44,067 nt of DNA from Candidatus Epulonipiscioides saccharophilum (GCA_002007295.1 LNZM01000018.1:1-44067), one strand, 5' to 3'; counted from the first letter of the stretch, positions 22,886 through 32,738 are shown. Notes: generated from the sequence alone by a model not told the origin. A program made the numbers and translations.

Positions 22886-23956
22886 ATGAAAATGAAAATG
22901 CCTACACCAATAGAAAGTGATTTTTGCAAAAGTTTAAGTGGAATAACCAGAATATTAGAAACGCCATTGTACCGAGTATGGGGTTGTGCTCCAATTTACG
23001 GAGAAGATGGGCGAATCCATGTATACTATAGTAGATGGAAGCACAAATATGCAAAACCTATAGGATGGTTAATATCCTGCGAGTTAGCACATGCTGTAGG
23101 TGACTCACCGGAAGGACCATTCGAATTCGTCGATATAGCTTTAGAAGGAAGGGGTGGCGAATATTGGGATAGTTGGTCCGTGCACAATCCGAGTGTATAT
23201 AAGGTAGGCAATAAATTTGTGCTTTTATACATGGGTACAGACGGCTCCAAATTAGGAATTTCAAAAGATGAATTTTTGGATCAGACCCAAGAAGATCAGG
23301 ATAGAATGCATATGGAACTGGTAGCAAGTCAACGAGTAGGAATGGCTATATCGGACAGCGCAAATGGTCCTTGGAAAAGAGTTTCTGATGGCCGGCCAAT
23401 GGTTGATGTTGGGGGCTTGGATGAGTGGGATGGCGTTTGCACAACCAATCCAGGATTTGTAGCAACACCAGAAGGAAAATATTATTTATACTACAAAGGA
23501 CTCGATAGCGCAGTAATTAGGAATAGAAGATATGGAGTAGCCATATCAGACAACTTAGAAGGTCCCTATAAAAAATATGAAGGCAACCCCATAATCGATT
23601 TTTCCTGTTATGGACCAGCCATTCAATGCGAAGACGCTTACATGTGGTACGAGGATGGAGTATATAAATCTATAATGAGAGGCATGGGCGTATTTGGTAA
23701 CCAAGAAGATGGAGTATACTTAATTTCCTCAGATGGATTAAAGTGGAGCACAGATCGACCAGAAGTAGCCTTTTGGAAATCCGTTAATTACTTTCCAGAA
23801 GAAGCCGAACCATTATTCCGACCATTAAAAGGTAGATTTGAAAGGCCACAAATATTATTTAATCCGGAAACTAACAAGCCCGATTATTTATACTGTAGCT
23901 TAAGAGGCGGAGTATATAATAGTGCGAGTGGTGCAATTTTAAAAATAAATCAATAA
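22886..23956 (+). CDS. Beta-propeller glycosidase/phosphorylase, paralogue 5
   Basis: 356 residues from ATG 22886, which has AGGAG 10 bases upstream; an in-frame ATG at 22835 lies in the preceding hairpin and adds foreign residues. The propeller motifs are kept, but several positions differ from the other four: APIYGEDGRIHVYY, DGRPMVDVGGLDEWDGVCTTNPGFV, YYKGLDSA in place of YYKGWQEG, and FWKSVNYFPEEAEP. It therefore probably binds a different glycan unit or linkage. Last of the array; followed by three terminator copies belonging to the opposing birA. Confidence 0.75.
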   Translation: MKMKMPTPIESDFCKSLSGITRILETPLYRVWGCAPIYGEDGRIHVYYSRWKHKYAKPIGWLISCELAHAVGDSPEGPFEFVDIALEGRGGEYWDSWSVHNPSVYKVGNKFVLLYMGTDGSKLGISKDEFLDQTQEDQDRMHMELVASQRVGMAISDSANGPWKRVSDGRPMVDVGGLDEWDGVCTTNPGFVATPEGKYYLYYKGLDSAVIRNRRYGVAISDNLEGPYKKYEGNPIIDFSCYGPAIQCEDAYMWYEDGVYKSIMRGMGVFGNQEDGVYLISSDGLKWSTDRPEVAFWKSVNYFPEEAEPLFRPLKGRFERPQILFNPETNKPDYLYCSLRGGVYNSASGAILKINQ

Positions 23957-23959
23957 TAT

Positions 23960-24240
23960 AAAATATGCTAGGCAACAAAAAAAGGGGATATAGTTTCCCC
24001 TGTATACATAATTATAAAGTCCCATCAATCAATATATAAAAATATGTTCAGTAACAAAAAAGAGGCTATTGCTTTCCTGTTGATACATAACTATAAAGTT
24101 CTATCAATTAATAATATCAAAATATGTTTGACAACAAAAAAAGGGGATATTATTTCCCCTTTATACATAACGGCGAAGTTTTCTAACAAATCCGTCACCA
24201 TTTTGAATTTTATACATAACCATAAATCCCTCTAACAGAT
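23960..24240 (-). repeat. Three 79-80-bp copies of the birA tail and terminator
   Basis: Units begin at 23960, 24039 and 24119 with AAAATATG. Each contains TATACATAA or a variant (the birA GYV-stop end read backwards) and an A-run/GGGG...CCCC hairpin. Confidence 0.85.
24134..24160 (-). terminator. birA terminator (copy nearest the gene)
   Basis: On the minus strand GGGGAAATAATATCCCC is followed by eight T. Two weaker copies follow at about 24055-24082 and 23974-24001. Confidence 0.75.
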
Positions 24241-24980
24241 ACTTCACCACTATGAATTTCGTACATATTACCATCATCATCGATTACTTCTAGAGCACCT
24301 TCAGTATTAATTTTTACTACTGTTACTTTTTCAAGTTCATCTCCCGATTTGCTTACATAGACTTCTTTACCAGCATTTATACATAGCTGGGCATAATCCT
24401 GAATAAATGGTTTAAGATTCTTTTCGATTAAATAAGTATTATACATTTTATCAAAAACTTCAGAAAATTTCTCTATTATTTCTTCTCTAGAAAATGTTTG
24501 ATTATATTCTATTTTTAAGGATGTAGCATGTGGTAAGTCCTTCGGAAATGATGCTTGATTAACATTTATACCGATACCTATAATAACGAAATTTTTTCCG
24601 GTACTATTACCGACTAATTCACATAATATACCACAAACTTTTTTATTATTAATTAATACATCATTCGGCCATTTAATACGTGAGTGACCATCACAGATAT
24701 TTTTTATTGTATGACACACAGCTAATCCAGATATTAAGGTTAACTTAGGTATCTGATTTATTGCAAGATCTGGACAGACTATGATACTCATAAATATCCC
24801 GACACCTTTAGGTGATGCCCATATTCGACCCATCCGACCTTTGCCTGCTAATTGAGAATCTGCTACAATTATTGTACCATTTCGGACTTTTCCTTCTTTT
24901 AGTAGTTCTTTTGCTTTTTGATTGGTTGAGTCAAGTTCGTCATAAAATATTTTTTGATTTCCAATAATTTTTTGATTCAT
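24210..24980 (-). CDS. birA: Biotin-protein ligase, short form without DNA-binding domain
   Basis: Activates biotin with ATP and attaches it to a lysine of carboxyl-carrier proteins. Of 256 residues, GKGRMGR (46-52) is the biotinyl-AMP loop, KWPND (103-107) follows, Lys114 in KKVCGILCEL is the catalytic lysine position, and GIGINVN (135-141) closes the site; a C-terminal SH3-like domain ends with GEVSVRGIYGYV. The N-terminal winged helix of regulatory BirA is absent, so it is a ligase but not a repressor. The ATG follows AAGGAG by 7 bases. Its tail plus terminator has been tandemly copied three times downstream. Confidence 0.93.
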   Translation of the reverse strand: MNQKIIGNQKIFYDELDSTNQKAKELLKEGKVRNGTIIVADSQLAGKGRMGRIWASPKGVGIFMSIIVCPDLAINQIPKLTLISGLAVCHTIKNICDGHSRIKWPNDVLINNKKVCGILCELVGNSTGKNFVIIGIGINVNQASFPKDLPHATSLKIEYNQTFSREEIIEKFSEVFDKMYNTYLIEKNLKPFIQDYAQLCINAGKEVYVSKSGDELEKVTVVKINTEGALEVIDDDGNMYEIHSGEVSVRGIYGYV

Positions 24981-25064
24981 TTAGCATCTCCTTAATTAAA
25001 GTATAATTATGGTATCTTTAGATAATTAAGTTAATATATTTATTATTTAGGATGCTCATTTTAA

Positions 25065-25104
25065 CCAAAAAAGATTCATCCCACAGATAGATAGGATGAA
25101 TCTT
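25065..25104 (-). terminator. secA terminator
   Basis: AAGATTCATCC (25071-25081) and GGATGAATCTT (25094-25104) make an 11-bp stem. On the minus strand it runs into TTTTTT. Confidence 0.92.
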
Positions 25105-25122
25105 CCATATAAATATGTGTCG

Positions 25123-27696
25123 TTAACTTCCACAACAATTTTTGTATTTCTTACCACTTCCACATGGACAAGGGTCATTGCGCCCAACTTTATCCGTTTT
25201 ACTTGCTGGAGTCTTCTTTACGCTGTTGTCCTGTATATTGGTTACAGCATTTTTAAATACAGCTTCCCTTTTTATTTCTCTATTTGTTTGGATTGGTATA
25301 TGGAATACAGCTTTTACTGTTTCTTGCTTAATGTTATCAGTCATTTCCTCAAACATATCAAAACTGATATACTTATATTCTACTAAAGGATTTCGTTGGC
25401 CATAAGCATGTAAGTTTATTCCTTGACGAACTTGTTCTATATTGTCTAGATGGTCCATCCATTTTTGGTCTATAACCCTAAGAAGCATAACGCGCTCATT
25501 TTCTCGCATTTGATCGCCGATATTCTCTTCTTTAAACCTATACAATTCTTCCGCCTTTTCAAATAGTAAATCTTTTAATTTCTTTTCGGATAAATCTCTT
25601 TGTTCCTCTGGCGTAAATGTTAAGGTCTCGTAAGGTATTATAGTATTGAGATATTCCATTAGCTTAGCTAAATCCCAATCTTCCGGATACTCCAATCCTG
25701 ATATAGCGTTATCTACGGCCTGATCAATTACGTCTCGAGTCATGTTCATAATATTCTCTCGAATATTTTCTTGAGTTAACACTTTGTAGCGTTCACCATA
25801 GATTAATTCCCTTTGTTCATTCATTATTCTATCGTATTCTAACAAATGTTTTCGGATTCCGTAGTTATTGGCCTCAACTTTGGTTTGTGCTCTTTCTATA
25901 GCCTTGGTCATAATACCATGTGTAATAGGTTCGTCCTCTGGAATACCTAAAGAATTAAACATTTTGAGCGTACTTTCAGGCATAAATAATCTCATTAAAT
26001 TATCTTCTAAAGCCAAATAAAATCTAGATTCACCAGGGTCACCCTGACGGCCTGAACGACCTCTTAACTGATTATCAATACGTCGGGACTCATGGCGCTC
26101 GGTACCGATAATTTTTAGACCGCCTAAGTCAGGAACACCTTCTTCTAATTTTATATCGGTACCACGACCAGCCATGTTGGTTGCGATTGTAATAGAATTC
26201 TTTTTACCAGCCTGAGCAACAATTTCAGCTTCTTGTTGATGATACTTAGCATTCAAAACTTGATGTTTAATTCCTGCTTTGGTTAATAATTTACTCAGAT
26301 GTTCGGATATATCTATGGTTACTGTACCGACTAATACTGGCTGACCTTTAGCTACAGATTCTTTTACATCTTCAATTATAGCCGCATATTTTCCTTGAGC
26401 AGTGGTATAAACCACGTCTGGATGGTCTATTCTAATAATAGGTTTATTGGTCGGAATAACAATAACGTCCATGCCATAAATTTCACGGAACTCACTTTCT
26501 TCGGTTAACGCCGTACCGGTCATTCCAGATTTTTTAGCATATCTATTAAAAAAGTTTTGGAAAGTGATAGTAGCTAAAGTTTTACTTTCTTTTTTAACCT
26601 CTACATTTTCCTTTGCTTCGATAGCTTGATGTAGTCCGTCAGAATATCTACGACCATCCATTAATCGGCCGGTGTGATCGTCTACGATTACAATTTCTTC
26701 TTTTTCATTTACGATATAATCTTTTTCTAGGTGCATTAAATTGTGTGCCTTCAATGCTATAGTAATATGATGTTGTATTTCCATGTTATCCGGATCAGCC
26801 AAATTTTCAATGCCGAAATATTGTTCAGCTTTTTTAACACCTTCGGAAGTCAGAGTAACGGATCGTTGTTTTTCATCAACAATATAGTCGCCCTCTTCCT
26901 CTATTTCTTCACGCATTAAAGTGGCCATAGCAGACTCTTCGCTTAAAAGCTGACCTTTTTTTAGTCTACGGACGAATATATCTGCTGCTTTATAAAGGTG
27001 TGTGGATTTAGCACCTTGTCCAGAAATAATTAATGGAGTTCTAGCCTCATCGACTAGGACTGAATCCACCTCGTCGATTAAAGCATAATTTAATTCTCGT
27101 TGAACCATGTCTTTGGCGTATAGAACCATGTTGTCTCTTAAATAATCAAATCCAAATTCGTTGTTTGTTCCATAAGTTATGTCGCATGCATAAGCTTCTC
27201 TTCGCCTATTGTTATCCATATTACTTAGGATACAACCTACGCTTAACCCTAAATAATTGTATAGTACACCCATTTCTCCAGCGTCACGACTGGCCAAATA
27301 ATCGTTTACAGTAACAACGTGAACGCCCTTTCCGCTAAGGCCATTTAAATAAGCCGGCAACGTTGCTACCAAAGTTTTACCTTCACCAGTTCTCATCTCT
27401 GCTATTCGGCCATAATGTAGAATGATCCCACCAATAAGTTGAACCGGATAATGCTTCATCCCCAATGCTCTAACACTTGCTTCTCGGCATACTGCGTAAG
27501 CTTCCGGCATTAAATGGTCTAGTGATTCTCCGTTTTTTATCCTTTCCTTAAATTCCGGTGTCTTGGCCTTTAATTCCTCATCTGTTAAGTTCTGCATTTG
27601 CTCATCGTAGGATTCTATCTCATGCAATATCGGTTCGATTCGCTTTAATTCCCTTTCCGAGTGCGTCCCAAAAATTTTTTCTATTATACCCTTCAC
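25123..27696 (-). CDS. secA: Protein translocase ATPase SecA
   Basis: The motor that drives secretory proteins through SecYEG at the inner face of the membrane; 857 residues. Visible: the Walker A variant [17 protein letters not shown] (about 101-117), the [19 protein letters not shown] Walker B region, VLVGTVTID, the second-lobe NMAGRGTDI and [10 protein letters not shown], and the C-terminal zinc tail [16 protein letters not shown] that binds SecB or ribosomes. The start is GTG at 27696, after AAGGTGA. Unlike many Firmicutes there is no prfB or hpf neighbour. SRP RNA lies directly upstream on the same strand, so two export functions are adjacent. Complete and typical. Confidence 0.98.
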   Translation of the reverse strand: MKGIIEKIFGTHSERELKRIEPILHEIESYDEQMQNLTDEELKAKTPEFKERIKNGESLDHLMPEAYAVCREASVRALGMKHYPVQLIGGIILHYGRIAEMRTGEGKTLVATLPAYLNGLSGKGVHVVTVNDYLASRDAGEMGVLYNYLGLSVGCILSNMDNNRRREAYACDITYGTNNEFGFDYLRDNMVLYAKDMVQRELNYALIDEVDSVLVDEARTPLIISGQGAKSTHLYKAADIFVRRLKKGQLLSEESAMATLMREEIEEEGDYIVDEKQRSVTLTSEGVKKAEQYFGIENLADPDNMEIQHHITIALKAHNLMHLEKDYIVNEKEEIVIVDDHTGRLMDGRRYSDGLHQAIEAKENVEVKKESKTLATITFQNFFNRYAKKSGMTGTALTEESEFREIYGMDVIVIPTNKPIIRIDHPDVVYTTAQGKYAAIIEDVKESVAKGQPVLVGTVTIDISEHLSKLLTKAGIKHQVLNAKYHQQEAEIVAQAGKKNSITIATNMAGRGTDIKLEEGVPDLGGLKIIGTERHESRRIDNQLRGRSGRQGDPGESRFYLALEDNLMRLFMPESTLKMFNSLGIPEDEPITHGIMTKAIERAQTKVEANNYGIRKHLLEYDRIMNEQRELIYGERYKVLTQENIRENIMNMTRDVIDQAVDNAISGLEYPEDWDLAKLMEYLNTIIPYETLTFTPEEQRDLSEKKLKDLLFEKAEELYRFKEENIGDQMRENERVMLLRVIDQKWMDHLDNIEQVRQGINLHAYGQRNPLVEYKYISFDMFEEMTDNIKQETVKAVFHIPIQTNREIKREAVFKNAVTNIQDNSVKKTPASKTDKVGRNDPCPCGSGKKYKNCCGS

Positions 27697-27835
27697 AATG
27701 TCACCTTCTTCTATTGTATTGAAAATATTTTATCTAAAACTCTGATATTCCATTATCACCTCAAACTAAATTTTATATCCTATTATTTAATTTTTCCAAA
27801 ACGGTTGTTTTTATAACCTTTTTATATATTTAGGC

Positions 27836-27860
27836 AAAAAAAAACATGCTTTACGCATGT
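27836..27860 (-). terminator. SRP RNA terminator
   Basis: ACATGC/GCATGT stem with a five-base loop and nine T on the minus strand. Confidence 0.88.
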
Positions 27861-27865
27861 ATGTA

Positions 27866-28136
27866 TTTCCGTGCACTTTGCTTTGACAATGACTCACAAG
27901 CGTTACTTCAGTAGTTAGCTCAAATCCAGCGCCCTTACGGCACACAAATCAACTTACTTAGTGCTGCTTCCGTCAAGACCTGACACGATTCATAAGCACC
28001 TGTTGCGTAAGACTGAACTCTCAACACCACTTTCCAAAGGCAGACCAAACAAACCACTGCCGCAGACATAGCATCACTCTTGCTCTAGCGGATTGCAAGT
28101 ACAGGGCACCGCTACCTCCCCAGCTAGCACGGAACT
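27866..28136 (-). ncRNA. ffs: Signal recognition particle RNA, long Gram-positive form
   Basis: About 270 nt matching the plan of Bacillus scRNA. The 5' CCGTGCTAG...GGGGAGGTAGCGG pairs with the Alu-domain partners, then GGTGCCCTGTAC; the ends CCGTGC and GCACGG pair; GAGCTAACTACTGAAGTAACG lies in the Alu/S-domain junction. Domain IV reads GTGTCAGGTC-UUGA-CGGAAGCAGC, containing the conserved Ffh-binding internal loop (CAGG / AAGCAG). The apical tetraloop is UGAC, of the rarer URRC class, instead of GGAA. It binds Ffh and pauses translation of membrane proteins. A consensus promoter and a terminator bracket it. Confidence 0.96.
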
Positions 28137-28142
28137 AAAATG

Positions 28143-28171
28143 ATTATATACCATAATTTTCGGTTTGTCAA
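28143..28171 (-). promoter_or_regulatory. SRP RNA promoter
   Basis: Minus strand TTGACA, 17 bases, TATAAT, with a TATGG extended -10: a near-perfect sigma-A promoter 7 bases before the RNA start. Confidence 0.93.
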
Positions 28172-28334
28172 TAACATTTGAATTATTTTTGCTTTTTTTT
28201 GTACGGTAATAATTTCCATTCAATTCAATAATTGTTATAAATTAATAATATATTTTCAATATCATGGCCCTGTTTTTATAGATTTCCTTCTAAAAATTTA
28301 TATTTTTTACATATTATTTTGGCATAATAATATA

Positions 28335-28363
28335 TTGAAAATTCTGTTATGGTGTGATAAAAT
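28335..28363 (+). promoter_or_regulatory. Promoter of the permuted NlpC/P60-like gene
   Basis: TTGAAA, 17 bases, TAAAAT, with a TGTGA extended -10. Confidence 0.8.
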
Positions 28364-28382
28364 AAAAATAAGGAGGTATATA

Positions 28383-29489
28383 ATGATTAAATTAAAGATT
28401 TTTAAAATTAATTTAATACTTTTTTCTATTTGTTTGTTATCATTCAATGGGCCTATAACTTCTTGTTTAGTTTTTATGCTTGTGGATTCTTTATTAATAA
28501 TCTACATGATAATTGTATCCAAGAGTAAAATAAAAAGCTTTATCACTGTTTTATCTTATATATTTTTAATGATTGCCCAAATATTTTATTGCATGATCGT
28601 TTTAGATGGCAATGATTTTGCGGTGGGTAGAATGACTATAGCTATTTCAATTTTATTTTTAGGATTTTCATTTTGGTTAAAAGAGATATTAGATGTAAAT
28701 TTAGATAAAGTATACATTTTTTCTAATTATAATATAAAACCTAATTCAAGTTTATCATTTGACCGACTAGAAGAATTTAATCAAATTTTACATGACAAAG
28801 TAGAAACAGTAAAAATATCCAAAGAAATTATCACAAAAGAAGTGATAGAAGAAGTTATAGAAGAAGTGAAAAGAAATAGTTTTATTTCATATATAAATGA
28901 AGATACTTTAACTGAACAATACTTGGAACAACTAGAAAACAGTATAGATGATAAATATATATATATAGTTTTATCAGATACAGGTACATCGGCTAGCAAA
29001 GTTATTTCAGTAATAACTCATAAGTCTTATAATCACGTGTCCATTTCTTTTGATAATCAACTAAAAACATTAATTAGTTATAATGGTGGAGAGCGTGTTA
29101 ATCCGCCAGGACTAAATTCAGAAATGATAGAATATTTAATGAAAAGAGACGATTCATCTATATATGTATATAAACTAGAAGTTACCAGAGAACAAAAACA
29201 AAAAATGATAGACAAGATAAAAGAGATTAATTTAAATGGTAGTGCTTATAACTTGATTGGACTATTTTTTAAAAAATCTTATAACTATAAGCCAAACATA
29301 ATGTATTGTTCTCAATTTGTATATTCTTTACTTCAGTATGCGGGTGCAGAATATTTTGAGAATACAACCAAAAGTTTAAAGCCGACTGATTTAGTAGAAC
29401 TAGATTATGACCGAAAACTGATATTGGTAACTAAGCTTGGTCCAAAAGAAGAGTTTAAAATCGACCAATTTAGTGAGACTAGATTATGA
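28383..29489 (+). CDS. Membrane protein with C-terminal circularly permuted NlpC/P60-like domain
   Basis: 368 residues from ATG 28383 (AAGGAGG 8 bases upstream). Four hydrophobic helices (about 5-21, 27-45, 54-72, 82-100) are followed by a Glu/Lys-rich coiled-coil-like stretch (EVIEEVIEEVKR) and a papain-like domain: YIVLSDTGTSASKVISVITH, the histidine in YNHVSISFD (His218), and the cysteine in MYCSQFVYSLL (Cys309). His before Cys is the order of the permuted YiiX/LRAT group, which act as amidases or thioesterases on peptides or lipids. The domain should be cytoplasmic or wall-facing depending on topology, which I cannot settle. The present stop lies in a shifted frame created by duplication of the gene tail. 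Confidence 0.75.
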   Translation: MIKLKIFKINLILFSICLLSFNGPITSCLVFMLVDSLLIIYMIIVSKSKIKSFITVLSYIFLMIAQIFYCMIVLDGNDFAVGRMTIAISILFLGFSFWLKEILDVNLDKVYIFSNYNIKPNSSLSFDRLEEFNQILHDKVETVKISKEIITKEVIEEVIEEVKRNSFISYINEDTLTEQYLEQLENSIDDKYIYIVLSDTGTSASKVISVITHKSYNHVSISFDNQLKTLISYNGGERVNPPGLNSEMIEYLMKRDDSSIYVYKLEVTREQKQKMIDKIKEINLNGSAYNLIGLFFKKSYNYKPNIMYCSQFVYSLLQYAGAEYFENTTKSLKPTDLVELDYDRKLILVTKLGPKEEFKIDQFSETRL

Positions 29490-29537
29490 TCGCAAACCTG
29501 ATATTAATAAACAAGCCGCGTCCGAAATAATAGAATA
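29479..29537 (+). repeat. Tail copy fused to the end of the permuted NlpC/P60-like gene
   Basis: CTAGATTATGA at 29479 repeats 29400 at a 79-base offset, continuing through CGCAAACCTGATATTAATAA and GGTCCGAA-like bases. Since 79 is not a multiple of three, the gene reads into the copy out of phase and stops at 29487-29489. Confidence 0.85.
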
Positions 29538-29548
29538 AAAAGAATTAA

Positions 29549-29577
29549 CCCACTAAAAAGTAGTGGGCATTTTTTTG
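29549..29577 (+). terminator. Terminator
   Basis: CCCACT/AGTGGG stem followed by seven T, between the convergent gene and xylB. Confidence 0.88.
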
Positions 29578-29578
29578 C

Positions 29579-31099
29579 TTATATTTCATTTAATTTGGCG
29601 AAACTAGCCATTAAAGCAGAATATAGATGCTTATAAATTTCATAATACTTTTTGTATTCTAAATGGTTATCACTCGGACGAGATATATCTTTTGACTCAA
29701 CCATAACATCGCAAGCCGATTCAATGGATTCATACATACCGCTAGCTACAGCAGCTAAGATGGCCACACCTAAAGCTGGACCTTCTTCATTTTTAACCGT
29801 AGTCACTTCTACATTATACATGTCGGCCATCATAGAGCGCCACAGAAAACTTTTAGCACCGCCACCACATGCATACATTAAATTAGTTTTAACTCCTAAT
29901 TCACGGATAACATCTAGACATTGCCATTGAGAAAACATTACGCCCTCCATTATTGATCTAAGCATGTGATACTTATTATGGATAGCATTTAATCCAAAAA
30001 ATACTCCTCTAGCTTTCTCATCTAATATTGGTGAACGCTCTCCCATCAAGTACGGCAAAAAGATTAATTTTTCAGAACCAATTGGAATCTCCGCTACTCC
30101 TTCGTTGATTAAATCATAACTATCTTTGTGAAGATTTTTGGCCACGTTTATCTCGTCAGAACAAAAATTATCTCTAAACCACTTTAAGGACATGCCGGCT
30201 GATAGTGTACAGCTCATCAGTGTGTACTTGTTTGGCACAGCTGAACAAAAAGTGTGCACTCGGCCTTTTTTATCTATAAATGGTTCATCTGAATGAACGA
30301 AGATTACACCGCTGGTCCCGATGGTTGTAAATGCTTTTCCGGTGGATACAACCCCCGTTCCAATAGCCGCCGCAGCGTTGTCCGCAGCTCCGTAGCAAAC
30401 TATAGTTTCTGGACTAAGGCCTGTCAAACTTGCTATTTCTTCCGTTATTGTCCCGGCTATATCTACTGAATCTTTTAGTTCAGGTAACAATTCAATATTT
30501 ATATTTAGTTTATCCAAAATTTCTGCAGACCATTTTTTCTCATTTATATCGAACAAGTTTGTTCCGGATGCATCGGACACTTCGCAACCATATTTTCCAG
30601 TTAGCTTAAATCTAACATAATCTTTAGGTAGCATCATTTTCTCACATTTTACATAATTGTCTGGTTCATGTTTTTTGACCCACATAATCTTTCCTGCTGT
30701 GAATCCGGTAAGAGCTGGATTAGCCGAGATTTCGATTAACCGCTCTCTGCCGACCAACTCGGTTATTTCTTCACATTCTTTACCGGTTCGGCCATCACAC
30801 CATAGGATAGAATTTCTGATTACTTCACCATTTCGATCCAACATAACAAGACCGTGCATTTGGCCAGAAATACCGAGACCTTTAATATGCTTGCTAGAAA
30901 CATTTGACTTTAAAATTACGTCCCGAATAGTTGTGATCGTCGCATTAAACCAATCTATTGGATTTTGTTCGGCCCACCCATTTTTCGGCGTGAATAAATC
31001 ATATTCTACAGTACTAGATGCAATTTTTTTGCCAGTTTTGTCAAATAATACAGTTTTGGTTCCGCTTGTTCCTAGGTCTACACCTAAAATATATTCCAT
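29579..31099 (-). CDS. xylB: Xylulokinase
   Basis: Phosphorylates D-xylulose to xylulose-5-phosphate. 506 residues with the FGGY/ASKHA plan: GVDLGTSGTKTVLF (6-19, phosphate 1), GISGQMHGLV (substrate contact typical of xylulokinases), PKDYVRFKLTG, GAADNAAAAIGTG (catalytic Asp), TTIGTSGVIF (phosphate 2) and YACGGGAKS (adenosine). ATG follows AAGGAG. Last gene of a minus-strand set xylA, GH43, xylB that converts xylosides to a pentose phosphate pathway intermediate. Confidence 0.95.
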   Translation of the reverse strand: MEYILGVDLGTSGTKTVLFDKTGKKIASSTVEYDLFTPKNGWAEQNPIDWFNATITTIRDVILKSNVSSKHIKGLGISGQMHGLVMLDRNGEVIRNSILWCDGRTGKECEEITELVGRERLIEISANPALTGFTAGKIMWVKKHEPDNYVKCEKMMLPKDYVRFKLTGKYGCEVSDASGTNLFDINEKKWSAEILDKLNINIELLPELKDSVDIAGTITEEIASLTGLSPETIVCYGAADNAAAAIGTGVVSTGKAFTTIGTSGVIFVHSDEPFIDKKGRVHTFCSAVPNKYTLMSCTLSAGMSLKWFRDNFCSDEINVAKNLHKDSYDLINEGVAEIPIGSEKLIFLPYLMGERSPILDEKARGVFFGLNAIHNKYHMLRSIMEGVMFSQWQCLDVIRELGVKTNLMYACGGGAKSFLWRSMMADMYNVEVTTVKNEEGPALGVAILAAVASGMYESIESACDVMVESKDISRPSDNHLEYKKYYEIYKHLYSALMASFAKLNEI

Positions 31100-31139
31100 A
31101 GTATAAATCGCTCCTTAACATTATATTTTTGATATTAAA

Positions 31140-31203
31140 AATTTAATTCTGACCATTTGTCGATTTCTTGAACAACCATTTTACTTTCGGATTCATCATT
31201 AAT
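31140..31203 (-). repeat. Tail copy of the GH43 gene
   Basis: TTTAATTCTGA...CCATTTTACTTTC...TCATTAA repeats the last 64 bases of the GH43 gene (31204-31290) and fills the gap before xylB. Confidence 0.85.
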
Positions 31204-31205
31204 GT

Positions 31206-32738
31206 TTAATTCTGAGCATTGGTTGGTTGATTTAAAGCATTGTATTTAATTTCCTTAACAGTCATTTTACTTTCAGGTTCTCCATTAACAAACATGGCTA
31301 AATAGACACCCGTAAAAGTAATTTTAGCTGCTTCGGTAGCTAGATGTCTGGTTAATCCCGTAGCTACGATATTTTCGGAAGCGGATTGTTCTGTATCACC
31401 AAATCCGAAATAATACGTTAATTCATCGGCTTTAATATATAGCACCAAATCTTTAGCTTGTGCTTGAACATTAGCATCTGGATCATCTAAAAACTGCTTA
31501 AAAGTAGTTTCTCTTATATCGTCAAATCGTTTTTTAATACAAACAGCATTATTATTTACGCATAAATCGAAATGTCTTGTGCTATTATAAAATATTGTTA
31601 CGCCACAAAAATCCGTATGCTTCATTTCAGCCTTAATGTGAAAGAAAGCTTCTATATTAAATTCGGTTTGCCTAAATCCTATCCAAGCCGGCGTGCTAAT
31701 CTCATCTATCGAAACACCATTTCCGTATAATGTTAATCCATGATTTAGCTCATATCTAACAGTAGAAGATTTTCTTAAAAAGTTATATCTAAAGTTTAAT
31801 TTGTCATCCGAAAAGTCATCTACAAAACTTTTTTCTACAGGCATCGGTAATCCAGGAAACTTACTTGTATCTATACTTGTAGCAATAGGCTGATTGTCGT
31901 TTATAATAGGAAACTCATTTTCTTTCCATGTTACTGGTGCTATAAATGTTTCTCGGCCTAAATGATGGAAATAGCTTTCGGTTAATCTAAAGCCTAAAAA
32001 TACCGCAAAAAAGTTCCCGTCCGCAGCTTGTACTATATCCATGTGTCCGGTTCCTTGAATCTGTCCAATAAAGTTTCTATGAGTTAAAATCGGATTCGCT
32101 GGATTAGACTCGTACGGACCATAAATATTATCTGAGCATGCTATAGTTTCCATATGGCCCATGGACGTTCCGCCTTCAGCAACCAGTAGATAGTATTTGT
32201 CGCCATGCTTATATATATGCGCTCCTTCTGGATATACTCCACCTGTCCCGGTCCATAAAAATTTCTTGTCCTCTAAACATTCGCCTGTTTTTATATCTAT
32301 TCTGGCCATAATAATTCCTTGGTTATTATTAGTATCTCTCCCTGTCGTATTGCAGTAAACATTATCACCTTCAAAATATAAACTCGGATCTATTCCTTTA
32401 AAGTCGACTTTTATCGGCTTGCTCCATGGCCCAGCAGGATCTGTTGCCGTAACAAAAAAATTGCCGATACCAGATACATCCGTAGTTATCATGTAAAATG
32501 TACCATTGTGATATCTGATCGTTGGTGCAAATATTCCTCCGCTAATTTTGGAATTGGAAAGTTTTAGATAATTTTCATCTGTTACGCAGTGGCCGATTTG
32601 TGTCCAATTGATTAAATTCTTACTTTTAAATATTGGTACACTCGGGAAATATTCAAAGGTACTTGTAACCATATAAAATGTATCATCAACTCGACAGATG
32701 GACGGATCTGGATAAAACCCTGATAATATTGGATTCAT
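31206..32738 (-). CDS. xynB: GH43 beta-xylosidase (with C-terminal beta-sandwich)
   Basis: 510 residues, no signal peptide, so it cleaves imported xylo-oligosaccharides in the cytoplasm. Five-bladed propeller with the GH43 catalytic triad: Asp11 in YPDPSICR (base), Asp117 in KGIDPSLYFE (pKa modulator) and Glu171 in YPEGAHIYK (acid). EYFPSVPIFKSKNLINW is typical of the beta-xylosidase subgroup. A C-terminal sandwich (from about residue 310) matches the arrangement of subfamily 11 enzymes. Sits between xylA and xylB. ATG follows AAGGGG. Alpha-L-arabinofuranosidase side activity is possible. Confidence 0.92.
   Translation of the reverse strand: MNPILSGFYPDPSICRVDDTFYMVTSTFEYFPSVPIFKSKNLINWTQIGHCVTDENYLKLSNSKISGGIFAPTIRYHNGTFYMITTDVSGIGNFFVTATDPAGPWSKPIKVDFKGIDPSLYFEGDNVYCNTTGRDTNNNQGIIMARIDIKTGECLEDKKFLWTGTGGVYPEGAHIYKHGDKYYLLVAEGGTSMGHMETIACSDNIYGPYESNPANPILTHRNFIGQIQGTGHMDIVQAADGNFFAVFLGFRLTESYFHHLGRETFIAPVTWKENEFPIINDNQPIATSIDTSKFPGLPMPVEKSFVDDFSDDKLNFRYNFLRKSSTVRYELNHGLTLYGNGVSIDEISTPAWIGFRQTEFNIEAFFHIKAEMKHTDFCGVTIFYNSTRHFDLCVNNNAVCIKKRFDDIRETTFKQFLDDPDANVQAQAKDLVLYIKADELTYYFGFGDTEQSASENIVATGLTRHLATEAAKITFTGVYLAMFVNGEPESKMTVKEIKYNALNQPTNAQN

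Noticed and set aside
24044-24235. Short plus-strand frame after the beta-propeller array
   Set aside because: It runs through the triplicated birA tail and terminator copies; no ribosome binding site.
27697-28340. tRNA genes
   Set aside because: No cloverleaf or TTCRA/CCA pattern; the structured RNA here is SRP RNA. No tRNA or rRNA gene was found elsewhere in the window.
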